NCBI RefSeq assembly: GCF_013285385.1
Contig: NZ_CP054212.1
Location: 2,604,001-2,668,000 of the forward strand
Length of the DNA stretch: 64,000 nt
Reading direction: 5' to 3'
Source of the DNA: Paramixta manurensis
GTDB lineage: Bacteria > Pseudomonadota > Gammaproteobacteria > Enterobacterales > Enterobacteriaceae
Under the pieces are notes generated by a model. That model saw nothing but the letters and a program-made list of their open reading frames with translations, did no database searches and was not told where the DNA came from. The position numbers and the translations under genes were made by a program. Below are positions 57,084-64,000 of the stretch, piece by piece. How positions within the stretch are numbered: position 1 is the stretch's first letter; the number at the start of each line of letters is the position of its first letter.

Positions 57084-57698
57084 TCAAAGTGCGGCACGCA
57101 ACGCTTCACGGATCAATGTTTCACAATCTGCATCCGGGCGACCCACTTTCCCGATCATCCGACTGGCTTCTTGTGGTTTATAGCCCAGCGCAATCAGGGC
57201 GGAAACCGCTTCGGCCTCGGCATCATTGGCCGCCGGCGCCGGAGACTGGCTAGTCAACGCAAAGCTGGAATCAGCGGCAAACAGATCGCCATGCATGCCT
57301 TTAAAGCGATCCTTCATCTCAACCACCAAACGCTCGGCGGTTTTCTTGCCAACGCCGGGCAATTTAACCAGCGCGGCAATCTCTTCACGCTCTACCGCGG
57401 TGACAAATTGCTGCGCCGACATGCCGGACAGGATCGCTAACGCCAACTTGGGCCCAACGCCATTCACTTTAATCAACTCGCGAAACAGCGCACGCTCTTG
57501 TTTGCTATTAAAACCAAATAATAGCTGCGCATCTTCGCGCACCACAAAGTGGGTAAAAATCACCGCTTCGTGGTTTAACTCCGGTAGCTCATAGAAACAG
57601 GTCATCGGCATATGCACCTCATACCCCACCCCGTTGGCTTCAAGCAACACCTGCGGCGGCTGTTTTTCCAGGATAATGCCTCTTAAACGACCTATCAC
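57084..57698 (-). CDS. ruvA: Holliday junction binding protein RuvA
   Basis: A 204-residue protein starting M-I-G-R-L-R-G, with an N-terminal OB fold, helix-hairpin-helix motifs (V-N-G-V-G-P-K-L-A, L-P-G-V-G-K-K-T-A) and a C-terminal RuvB-binding domain. It forms the tetramer that holds the junction square. First gene of ruvAB. Confidence 0.97.
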   Translation of the reverse strand: MIGRLRGIILEKQPPQVLLEANGVGYEVHMPMTCFYELPELNHEAVIFTHFVVREDAQLLFGFNSKQERALFRELIKVNGVGPKLALAILSGMSAQQFVTAVEREEIAALVKLPGVGKKTAERLVVEMKDRFKGMHGDLFAADSSFALTSQSPAPAANDAEAEAVSALIALGYKPQEASRMIGKVGRPDADCETLIREALRAAL

Positions 57699-57754
57699 GT
57701 TGGCTTCCTTTAGTTTTGATTAGAGAAGAAGAATGACAGTTTATAACATAAAAA

Positions 57755-57776
57755 AAGCTGGATGAATATCCAGCTT
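57755..57776 (-). terminator. Intrinsic terminator of ruvC
   Basis: Minus-strand AAGCTGGAT...ATCCAGCTT stem followed by T residues, overlapping nothing coding and lying just past the ruvC stop. Confidence 0.88.
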
Positions 57777-57777
57777 G

Positions 57778-58302
57778 TCAGGAGCGTAACCGCCCGCGGG
57801 CAAGCGTAAGAGGCTTGTCGCTCAGCTTAGTAATGTTTTGACTCATATGACAATGCGTGATGGCGATCGCCAACGCATCGGCGGCGTCAGACTGTGGGTT
57901 TTCCGCCAGCTTTAACAAGGTGCGCACCATATGCTGCACCTGGCTTTTTTCCGCACTACCAATACCAACTACGGTTTGCTTCACCTGACGCGCGGCGTAT
58001 TCAAACACCGGTAAATCATGATTGACCGCCGCCACAATCGCCGCGCCACGCGCCTGGCCCAGCTTTAACGCCGAGTCGGCATTCTTCGCCATAAACACTT
58101 GTTCAATCGCGAAATAATCCGGCTGAAACTGTGCGATAATTTCGCTCACGCCGGCATAAATAAGTTTTAAGCGTGCAGGAAGTGAATCCACGCCGGTGCG
58201 GATGCAGCCGCTACCTAACCAGGAAAGCTGCCGCCCGACTTGACGTATCACACCGTAACCGGTGACGCGTGAGCCGGGGTCAATCCCAAGGATAATGCTC
58301 AT
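57778..58302 (-). CDS. ruvC: Holliday junction resolvase RuvC
   Basis: A 174-residue resolvase starting M-S-I-I-L-G-I-D-P-G-S-R-V-T-G-Y-G. Catalytic acids are D7 (G-I-D-P-G), the E of F-A-I-E-Q-V-F, and the C-terminal D-A-A-D pair. I choose ATG at 58302 by family length; a longer frame extends upstream. Separate transcription unit from ruvAB. Confidence 0.96.
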   Translation of the reverse strand: MSIILGIDPGSRVTGYGVIRQVGRQLSWLGSGCIRTGVDSLPARLKLIYAGVSEIIAQFQPDYFAIEQVFMAKNADSALKLGQARGAAIVAAVNHDLPVFEYAARQVKQTVVGIGSAEKSQVQHMVRTLLKLAENPQSDAADALAIAITHCHMSQNITKLSDKPLTLARGRLRS

Positions 58303-58465
58303 CGCGCCGCTCCTGTGGTGGTTAATGAGGGAGGGTTTTCCAACGCTTTCAATGCGCAATAAAGTGACTGCGTAATGTTAACATCTTCCTGCCCACGAAA
58401 ATTAACCTCGCGGGCCAGGAAAGTGAACAACGCCAAGCCACCAGCGGACTGAAAGCGAATAGCTA

Positions 58466-59209
58466 TCACAGCGTCGCCGCCACCTCATCGGAAATCTCAC
58501 CGTTATGGTAGACTTCTTGCACGTCGTCGCAATCTTCCAACATATCGATCAAGCGTAGCAATTTAGGCGCGGTTTCCGCATCCATATCGGCCTTGGTCGA
58601 CGGGATCATTGATACTTCCGCCGCTTCCGCCTGCAAACCTGCCGCGTCCAGCGCATCTTTCACCGTGCCGAAAGTTTCCGGGGTGGTAAAGACATCAATC
58701 GCGCCATCATCATAGGTCACCACGTCTTCCGCTCCGGCTTCCAGCGCCGCATCCATCACCGTGTCTTCATCAAGGCCGGGCGCGTAGGAAATCACCCCTT
58801 TTTTGGTGAACAGGTAAGCAACTGAGCCATCGGTACCGAGGTTACCGCCGGTTTTGGTAAAGGCATGACGTACTTCAGAAACGGTACGGTTACGGTTGTC
58901 GCTCAGGCATTCCACCATTACCGCGGTGCCGCCAGGACCGTAACCTTCATAAATGATAGTTTCCATATTGCTATCATCTTCACCGCCCACACCACGCGCG
59001 ATCGCGCGATTCATGGTGTCTCGCGTCATATTATTGGACAGCGCTTTATCCATCGCCGCGCGTAAACGCGGGTTGGAAGCCGCATCGCCGCCGCCCAGTT
59101 TCGCTGCGGTGACCAGCTCACGAATAATTTTAGTAAAGATCTTCCCGCGTTTCGCATCCTGTGCCGCTTTGCGGTGCTTGGTGTTGGCCCATTTACTATG
59201 ACCTGCCAT
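58466..59209 (-). CDS. yebC: YebC/PmpR family regulatory protein
   Basis: A 247-residue protein starting M-A-G-H-S-K-W-A-N-T-K-H-R-K-A-A-Q-D. YebC proteins act as transcription regulators and, in recent work, as helpers of ribosomes at proline stretches. Neighbour of ruvC and nudB, as in E. coli. Confidence 0.95.
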   Translation of the reverse strand: MAGHSKWANTKHRKAAQDAKRGKIFTKIIRELVTAAKLGGGDAASNPRLRAAMDKALSNNMTRDTMNRAIARGVGGEDDSNMETIIYEGYGPGGTAVMVECLSDNRNRTVSEVRHAFTKTGGNLGTDGSVAYLFTKKGVISYAPGLDEDTVMDAALEAGAEDVVTYDDGAIDVFTTPETFGTVKDALDAAGLQAEAAEVSMIPSTKADMDAETAPKLLRLIDMLEDCDDVQEVYHNGEISDEVAATL

Positions 59210-59339
59210 CTCTCTATCTCCAGAATAAATCCGTCCGATGAACCCAAAATACTGCTCGGAAACGACGGACGTTAATTAAGATTCCAATATTGTCGGCGGG
59301 AACCGCTTCAACGCGCCATGCGCGCAGTGACACCCGCCA

Positions 59340-59774
59340 TCAAGCCACAAATTCTTCAATTGCCTGGCGATTACTCCAGGACTTCGTCAATTGCGCCGCG
59401 TCGGCGACGTTTAGCCAGCGCCAGGCGAGATGCTCGCTCAGTGCCACCTCGCGTTCATGCGGCAGCGCCAGCGTAAACCAATGTTCGGTATTATGCGTGA
59501 CGCCGGGCGCATAGCGATGGCGAAAGTGGGTAAAGATTTCAAATTCTATCTGACGTTGGCAATCCACCACTGTGAGCCGCTCGGCATTCACATCAATCGC
59601 CAGCTCTTCCCACACTTCACGCAACGCGGCCTGATGCAGCGTTTCACCCGCTTCGAGGCTGCCGGTAACCGATTGCCAAAACTGCGGATCATCACGCCGT
59701 TGCAGCATCAGCACCCGCCGGGTATCGCGCGCGTAAATCACCACCAATACCGAGACGGGTTGCTTCCAGGCCAT
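59340..59774 (-). CDS. nudB: Dihydroneopterin triphosphate diphosphatase NudB
   Basis: A 144-residue Nudix hydrolase. The Nudix box G-S-L-E-A-G-E-T-L-H...R-E-V-W-E-E-L is complete (about residues 37-59). It removes pyrophosphate from dihydroneopterin triphosphate in folate synthesis. Starts 1 base after the aspS stop. Confidence 0.95.
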   Translation of the reverse strand: MAWKQPVSVLVVIYARDTRRVLMLQRRDDPQFWQSVTGSLEAGETLHQAALREVWEELAIDVNAERLTVVDCQRQIEFEIFTHFRHRYAPGVTHNTEHWFTLALPHEREVALSEHLAWRWLNVADAAQLTKSWSNRQAIEEFVA

Positions 59775-59775
59775 A

Positions 59776-61554
59776 TTACTTACTCTCAGGTTGATCCTTT
59801 TTCACCACCTGAATCGCCAATTCCGCCAGCGAGGCCGGGTTCGCGAAGCTCGGTGCCTCTGTCATCAGACAGGCCGCTGCGGTGGTTTTCGGGAACGCAA
59901 TAACATCGCGGATATTATCCGTGCCCGTCAGCAACATCACCAGACGGTCAAGACCAAAGGCCAGCCCGGCATGCGGCGGAGTGCCGTATTTTAATGCATC
60001 TAACAGGAAGCCGAATTTCTCACGCTGTTCCTGCTCGGTAATGCCGAGAATACCAAATACCGCTTGCTGCATCTGGCCGTTATGGATACGTACCGAGCCA
60101 CCGCCCACTTCGTAACCGTTAATCACCATGTCGTAAGCGTTGGCGATAGCGGTTTCCGGTGCCGCGTTCAGTTGCTGCGGTGTCATATCGAGCGGTGCGG
60201 TAAAGGGATGGTGCATCGCCGTCAGGCCGCCCTCGCCGTCCTCTTCAAACATCGGGAAATCAACGACCCACAGCGGTGCCCATGCAGCTTCATCAGTGAT
60301 ATTCAGATCGCGCCCTACTTTCAGACGCAGCGCGCCCAGCGCATCAGCCACCACTTTTGCCGAATCGGCCCCAAAGAACAGCAGATCGCCATCCTGCGCC
60401 TGGGTACGTGTCAGAATCGCCTCAATAATCTCTTCGCTCAGGAACTTCGCTACCGGACTTTGTACGCCAGCCGCGCCCTGATCGCGCGCGTTGACCTTCA
60501 TCCAGGCCAGCCCTTTCGCGCCATAGATTTCGATAAACTTGGTGTAATCATCAATCTGTTTACGCGTCAGTTGCGCACCGCCCGGCACGCGCAGCGCTGC
60601 AACGCGGCCTTTGGCGTCATTCGCCGGGCCGGAGAAGACTTTAAACTCTACCGTTTGCAGCAGATCGGCAACATCCACTAACTCCATGGGGTTGCGCAGA
60701 TCCGGCTTATCTGAACCATAGCGGCGCATGGCTTCGGCAAAGGTCATTTGTGGGAAATCCCCCAAATCGACACCTTTTACCTCTTGCCATAAGTCACGCA
60801 CCAGACGTTCCATAACCTCACGCACTTGCGGCGCGGTCATAAACGAGGTTTCTACATCGATCTGGGTAAACTCCGGCTGACGATCGGCTCGTAAGTCCTC
60901 GTCACGGAAGCATTTAACAATTTGGTAGTAACGGTCAAACCCGGACATCATCAGCAACTGTTTGAACAGTTGTGGCGACTGCGGCAGCGCATAAAACTTA
61001 CCTTTATGTACCCGGCTCGGCACCAAATAGTCACGCGCCCCTTCCGGCGTGGCTTTGGTCAGCATCGGCGTTTCAATATCCAGAAAGCCGTGGTCATCCA
61101 TAAAGCGGCGAACAAAGCTGGTAATTTTTGCGCGCGCTTTCAGGCGAGAAGCCATTTCAGGGCGACGCAGGTCAAGATAGCGATACTTGAGACGCGCCTC
61201 TTCGCTATTGTTCTGATTCGCGTCCAGCGGCAGCGGTTCCGCGCGGTTAATAATGGTTAATTCAGTGGCGAAAACTTCCACTTCACCGGTTGCCATCTCT
61301 GCATTTTTATTTTTACCTTCACGCGCACGCACCGTGCCAGTAACCTGAATGCAAAATTCATTACGCAGTTCAGAAGCCAGGCGGAATGCCTCCTGCCGGT
61401 CCGGATCGAAGAACACCTGGACGATACCTTCGCGATCGCGCATATCAATAAAGATCAGGCTACCGAGGTCACGGCGGCGATTAACCCAGCCGCAAAGTGT
61501 CACTTGCTGGCCTTCATGAGACCGATTGAGCCGCCCACAATATTCAGTACGCAT
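59776..61554 (-). CDS. aspS: Aspartyl-tRNA synthetase
   Basis: A 592-residue class II synthetase. N-terminal OB anticodon-binding domain (G-W-V-N-R-R-R-D-L-G), class II motif 2 (F-R-D-E-D-L-R-A-D-R-Q-P-E-F) and motif 3 (G-L-A-F-G-L-D-R-L-V). It charges tRNA-Asp. First of the aspS-nudB pair. Confidence 0.97.
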   Translation of the reverse strand: MRTEYCGRLNRSHEGQQVTLCGWVNRRRDLGSLIFIDMRDREGIVQVFFDPDRQEAFRLASELRNEFCIQVTGTVRAREGKNKNAEMATGEVEVFATELTIINRAEPLPLDANQNNSEEARLKYRYLDLRRPEMASRLKARAKITSFVRRFMDDHGFLDIETPMLTKATPEGARDYLVPSRVHKGKFYALPQSPQLFKQLLMMSGFDRYYQIVKCFRDEDLRADRQPEFTQIDVETSFMTAPQVREVMERLVRDLWQEVKGVDLGDFPQMTFAEAMRRYGSDKPDLRNPMELVDVADLLQTVEFKVFSGPANDAKGRVAALRVPGGAQLTRKQIDDYTKFIEIYGAKGLAWMKVNARDQGAAGVQSPVAKFLSEEIIEAILTRTQAQDGDLLFFGADSAKVVADALGALRLKVGRDLNITDEAAWAPLWVVDFPMFEEDGEGGLTAMHHPFTAPLDMTPQQLNAAPETAIANAYDMVINGYEVGGGSVRIHNGQMQQAVFGILGITEQEQREKFGFLLDALKYGTPPHAGLAFGLDRLVMLLTGTDNIRDVIAFPKTTAAACLMTEAPSFANPASLAELAIQVVKKDQPESK

Positions 61555-61925
61555 TACGCTATCCTTTTAACTTCGCCGCTGCTATACCCGTCATACTTGT
61601 TGCCGCCTTGATGCAACGTAAAGAATGTAGGGCATATACGGGCAGCTTGATGAGTTCGTTTCCGCTCGTGCCTGGCAGCCCAGGACGCGATAACGGACGA
61701 GACGATGCCCGAAAAAAGGCAGGCATTATAATGTAAAAAACAAGGCGCGATAAGAGCCGCAGGTGGATTGTCCCGCCTTGCGCAATGAATCCTTGATCGT
61801 ACGCAGAACCGGCCGGCGTTTAAACACAAAAACTAACAATATTCGCCACTTCCGGACACTCTTCTCGTCGCCTAAGCCTCACTTTTTCTCGTACTCTGCT
61901 TCTTTTCTGTTTTTCGGAGCGAATA
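61555..61925. promoter_or_regulatory. aspS-yecD divergent intergenic region
   Basis: About 370 bases between divergent genes. It should hold the aspS promoter on the minus strand and the yecD promoter on the plus strand. A short frame (61554-61829, minus) lacks a convincing ribosome site and similarity, so I do not call it. Nothing else recognised. Confidence 0.4.
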
Positions 61926-62489
61926 ATGAAACTGAATTCCGCGACAACTGCCCTGGTATTAATCGATTTACAAGACGGTATTCTGCCTTTTGCCGGCGGC
62001 CCTCATGCCGCAAACGATGTGGTTGCGCGTGCGGCCAAACTGGCCGGTAAATTCCGCGCGCTTAACGCCCCGGTGGTGCTGGTACAGGTCGGCTGGTCGC
62101 CAGATTTCGCCGAAGCGTTAAAACAACCAGTCGATGCGCCTTCTACTCACACATCACTGCCGGAAAATTGGTGGAGCTGGCCATCCGCGCTGGGCGTGCA
62201 AGAGAGTGATATCGTGGTAACCAAACGCCAGTGGGGCGCTTTCTACGGTACCGACCTTGAGCTTCAACTGCGCCGTCGTGGGATTGATACGCTGGTGCTT
62301 GGCGGCATTTCCACCAATATTGGTGTGGAGTCCACCGCGCGTAACGCGTGGGAATTAGGTTTTAATTTAGTGATTGCCGAAGATGCATGCAGCGCCGGTA
62401 GTACCGAGCAGCATAATGGTAGTTTACAATGGATTTTCCCACGTATCGCTAAAGTGCGTCAGTCCGCAGAAATTATCGACGCACTCTAA
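61926..62489 (+). CDS. yecD: Isochorismatase-family hydrolase YecD
   Basis: A 187-residue cysteine hydrolase fold: L-V-L-I-D-L-Q-D-G-I-L-P-F at the start supplies the catalytic Asp, K-R-Q-W-G-A-F the Lys. In the usual nucleophile loop L-V-L-G-G-I-S-T-N-I-G-V, a Ser/Thr region replaces the Cys, as in E. coli YecD. Substrate unknown. Confidence 0.9.
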   Translation: MKLNSATTALVLIDLQDGILPFAGGPHAANDVVARAAKLAGKFRALNAPVVLVQVGWSPDFAEALKQPVDAPSTHTSLPENWWSWPSALGVQESDIVVTKRQWGAFYGTDLELQLRRRGIDTLVLGGISTNIGVESTARNAWELGFNLVIAEDACSAGSTEQHNGSLQWIFPRIAKVRQSAEIIDAL

Positions 62490-62531
62490 ATACCGACAGG
62501 GCGGAAGGTTCCGCCCTGATTCAGGAGACTC

Positions 62532-63356
62532 ATGTCGGTTATTCGCCTTGGTTTACCACAGTGGCAACATGCCCAGTGGAAGAAGTATGGTCTGGAAACG
62601 CTGGCCGATTACGCACGTTATTTTAACTGCGTAGAAGGCAACACCACGTTGTATGCGCTACCTAAGCCCGAGGTGGTATTACGCTGGCGCGATATGACCG
62701 ATGATAATTTTCGCTTCTGCTTTAAATTTCCCGCCACCATTAGCCACCAAGCCGCGCTACGCCAGTGCGATGATCTGACCGAAAACTTTTTCCGTACGCT
62801 GGACCCGCTGGCCGACCGTATTGGTCAATATTGGTTACAGCTTCCGGCTGCCTTTGGCCCGGGCAATTTACCGGCGTTATGGGCCTTTCTGGATGGGCTG
62901 CCTAAACGCTTTGAATATGGCGTTGAAGTACGGCATGCGGCGTTTTTCACCAAGGGTGACGCGGAACAGGCACTCAATCGCGGGCTGCATCAACGTGGGG
63001 TTAACCGGGTGATTCTGGATAGCCGCCCGGTTCACGCCTCGCCGTCTCAAACCCCGGCAGCCATTGAAGCACGTCGTAAAAAACCGCGTGTTCCGGCCCA
63101 TGCGGTGATGACCGCCAACAACCCAATGATTCGGTTTATCGGCGGCGACGATGCTCAGGCCAATGCGCCCTTTTTTGCTGCCTGGCTCAAAAAACTGCCT
63201 GAGTGGCGGCAAACCGGTAATCCCTGGCTTTTTATTCATACGCCAGATATTGGCAACGCGCTGGATTTGGTGCAGTTCCTCTGGCCAGCATTACAACAAG
63301 CCATGCCGCAATTAGGCGAGGCGCCGGACTGGCCACAGCAATCTACCCTATTTTGA
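62532..63356 (+). CDS. yecE: DUF72 family protein YecE
   Basis: A 274-residue TIM-barrel protein of the DUF72 family: I-R-L-G-L-P-Q-W at the start, N-T-T-L-Y-A-L-P near residue 38 and F-C-F-K-F-P. Function unknown. Follows yecD by 42 bases with a GGAG site. Confidence 0.92.
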   Translation: MSVIRLGLPQWQHAQWKKYGLETLADYARYFNCVEGNTTLYALPKPEVVLRWRDMTDDNFRFCFKFPATISHQAALRQCDDLTENFFRTLDPLADRIGQYWLQLPAAFGPGNLPALWAFLDGLPKRFEYGVEVRHAAFFTKGDAEQALNRGLHQRGVNRVILDSRPVHASPSQTPAAIEARRKKPRVPAHAVMTANNPMIRFIGGDDAQANAPFFAAWLKKLPEWRQTGNPWLFIHTPDIGNALDLVQFLWPALQQAMPQLGEAPDWPQQSTLF

Positions 63357-63457
63357 AAAGCGTTTAAAAAACAATCGCCCACTCAGCTCGACCAGCGACA
63401 CTGTCGCTTTTCCCGGCTATGATAATCAGTGACTACTTTTCATTTCCGAGGTTACCC

Positions 63458-63853
63458 ATGGTTAGCGCGCTATATGTCGTGCTTGGTGCTCTGTTTTTAC
63501 TGAAATTTACTGCCGATGTGGTGAAATTACGTCGCCAATTCCGTGTTGCGCATGGCGACGGCGGGTTTGACGAATTACGTACCGCGATTCGGATTCATGG
63601 CAATGCCACGGAAAATATTCCCGTTGCGGCGCTGTTATTAGTGATGATGGAAATGAACGGCGCGGAAGTATGGATGCTTCATCTTACCGGGCTGGCGTTC
63701 TTTTTGGGGCGCGCCATGCACTTCTATGGCATGCGGCATAGCATCATTATATGGCGTCGCAATGGCATGATTTTCACTCTGCTGGCATTAGTCGGGATGG
63801 TGGTGCTAAATCTAATCTATCTCCCCTGGGATCTTATTTTTACCCTGCATTAG
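63458..63853 (+). CDS. yecN: MAPEG-family membrane protein YecN
   Basis: A 131-residue protein with four hydrophobic helices and the MAPEG pattern R-I-H-G-N-A-T-E-N-I-P near residue 48. It may be a membrane glutathione transferase-like protein. I choose ATG at 63458 (after GAGG) over an upstream in-frame ATG at 63419. Confidence 0.9.
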   Translation: MVSALYVVLGALFLLKFTADVVKLRRQFRVAHGDGGFDELRTAIRIHGNATENIPVAALLLVMMEMNGAEVWMLHLTGLAFFLGRAMHFYGMRHSIIIWRRNGMIFTLLALVGMVVLNLIYLPWDLIFTLH

Positions 63854-63937
63854 CGATTAACCCCGGCAGAACAGGTGCAGCATGGCGCGCTTTCTGCCAA
63901 AATAACGTCCTTTCCGTTGTTCACCGGACTTACCGTT

Positions 63938-64000
63938 ATGTCTAATCGCGATACGCTTTTCTCCGCCCCGATAGCCAAACTGGGTGACTGGACTTTTGAT
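63938..64000 (+). CDS. cmoA: CmoA, N-terminal part (truncated by window edge)
   Basis: The first 21 codons, starting M-S-N-R-D-T-L-F-S-A-P-I-A and ending G-D-W-T-F-D, match CmoA, the carboxy-SAM synthase for wobble-uridine modification of tRNA. It follows yecN as in E. coli. The rest lies beyond the window. Confidence 0.9.
   Translation, partial: MSNRDTLFSAPIAKLGDWTFD

Noticed and set aside
61554..61829. 91-codon frame between aspS and yecD
   Set aside because: No credible ribosome site, cysteine-rich random-looking sequence, overlaps the expected aspS promoter.

Overview
The window is a piece of an enterobacterial chromosome, most likely Erwiniaceae and Pantoea-like. About 32 kb is one end of an integrated lambda-type prophage (1 to about 32,000). 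The remaining 32 kb is conserved chromosomal backbone. The host call rests on the E. coli-like order yebY-copD-yobA-holE-exoX-ptrB-yebG-purT-eda-zwf-hexR-pykA ... lpxM-mepM-znuACB-ruvBAC-yebC-nudB-aspS-yecD-yecE-yecN-cmoA, on the absence of edd beside eda/zwf, and on a desferrioxamine siderophore cluster (dfoJ-dfoA-dfoC-dfoS) between pykA and lpxM, a placement I recall from Pantoea and relatives.

Prophage, left arm (1-14,726, minus strand). Read in transcription order, from high to low coordinates, it is a cro-like gene, small early genes, an O-like replication gene with iterons inside it, and a P-like gene that overlaps it. Next come a chain of nin-type genes joined by TGATG or ATGA stop/start overlaps, including an RdgC-FtsK-gamma fusion, a Dam methylase and four putative nuclease or DNA-modification proteins. 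Then follow an AT-rich membrane-protein gene, a Q-type late antiterminator, a late promoter with terminators, holin, SAR endolysin, nested Rz/Rz1 spanins, a Tad2-like (DUF2829) protein, and the packaging genes terS, terL and portal. The portal gene runs off the left edge.

Prophage, switch and right arm (14,727-31,914, plus strand). A LexA-like cI repressor faces cro across operators. One 17-base sequence is repeated exactly in oR and in the early-left promoter region. An AT-rich zinc-ribbon membrane-protein gene sits between cI and pL, where lambda carries rex. The left operon starts with a lambda-N-like antiterminator preceded by a boxA/boxB-like nut site. It continues through a roughly 490-base non-coding, hairpin-rich stretch, several tiny genes, a Bet/YqaJ-exonuclease recombination pair, a run of small genes joined by a repeated start module, a PAPS-reductase-family enzyme, a HolE/HOT-type polymerase III theta homologue, a lipoprotein, a ParB-like protein, xis and int. 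The integrase ends next to the sdsR (ryeB)/sraC small-RNA locus, so the phage appears to have integrated at the 3' end of sdsR.

Chromosome (about 32,000-64,000). The genes are ordinary housekeeping functions with readable control sites: a LexA box (yebG), a PurR box (purT), a Fur-type box (dfoJ), a Zur-type box (znuA/znuC) and several intrinsic terminators. The most unusual items are the RdgC-FtsK-gamma fusion, the repeated gene-start modules in the prophage, the cargo-like genes at classical conversion positions, and a prophage-encoded theta homologue lying 5.7 kb from the host holE.
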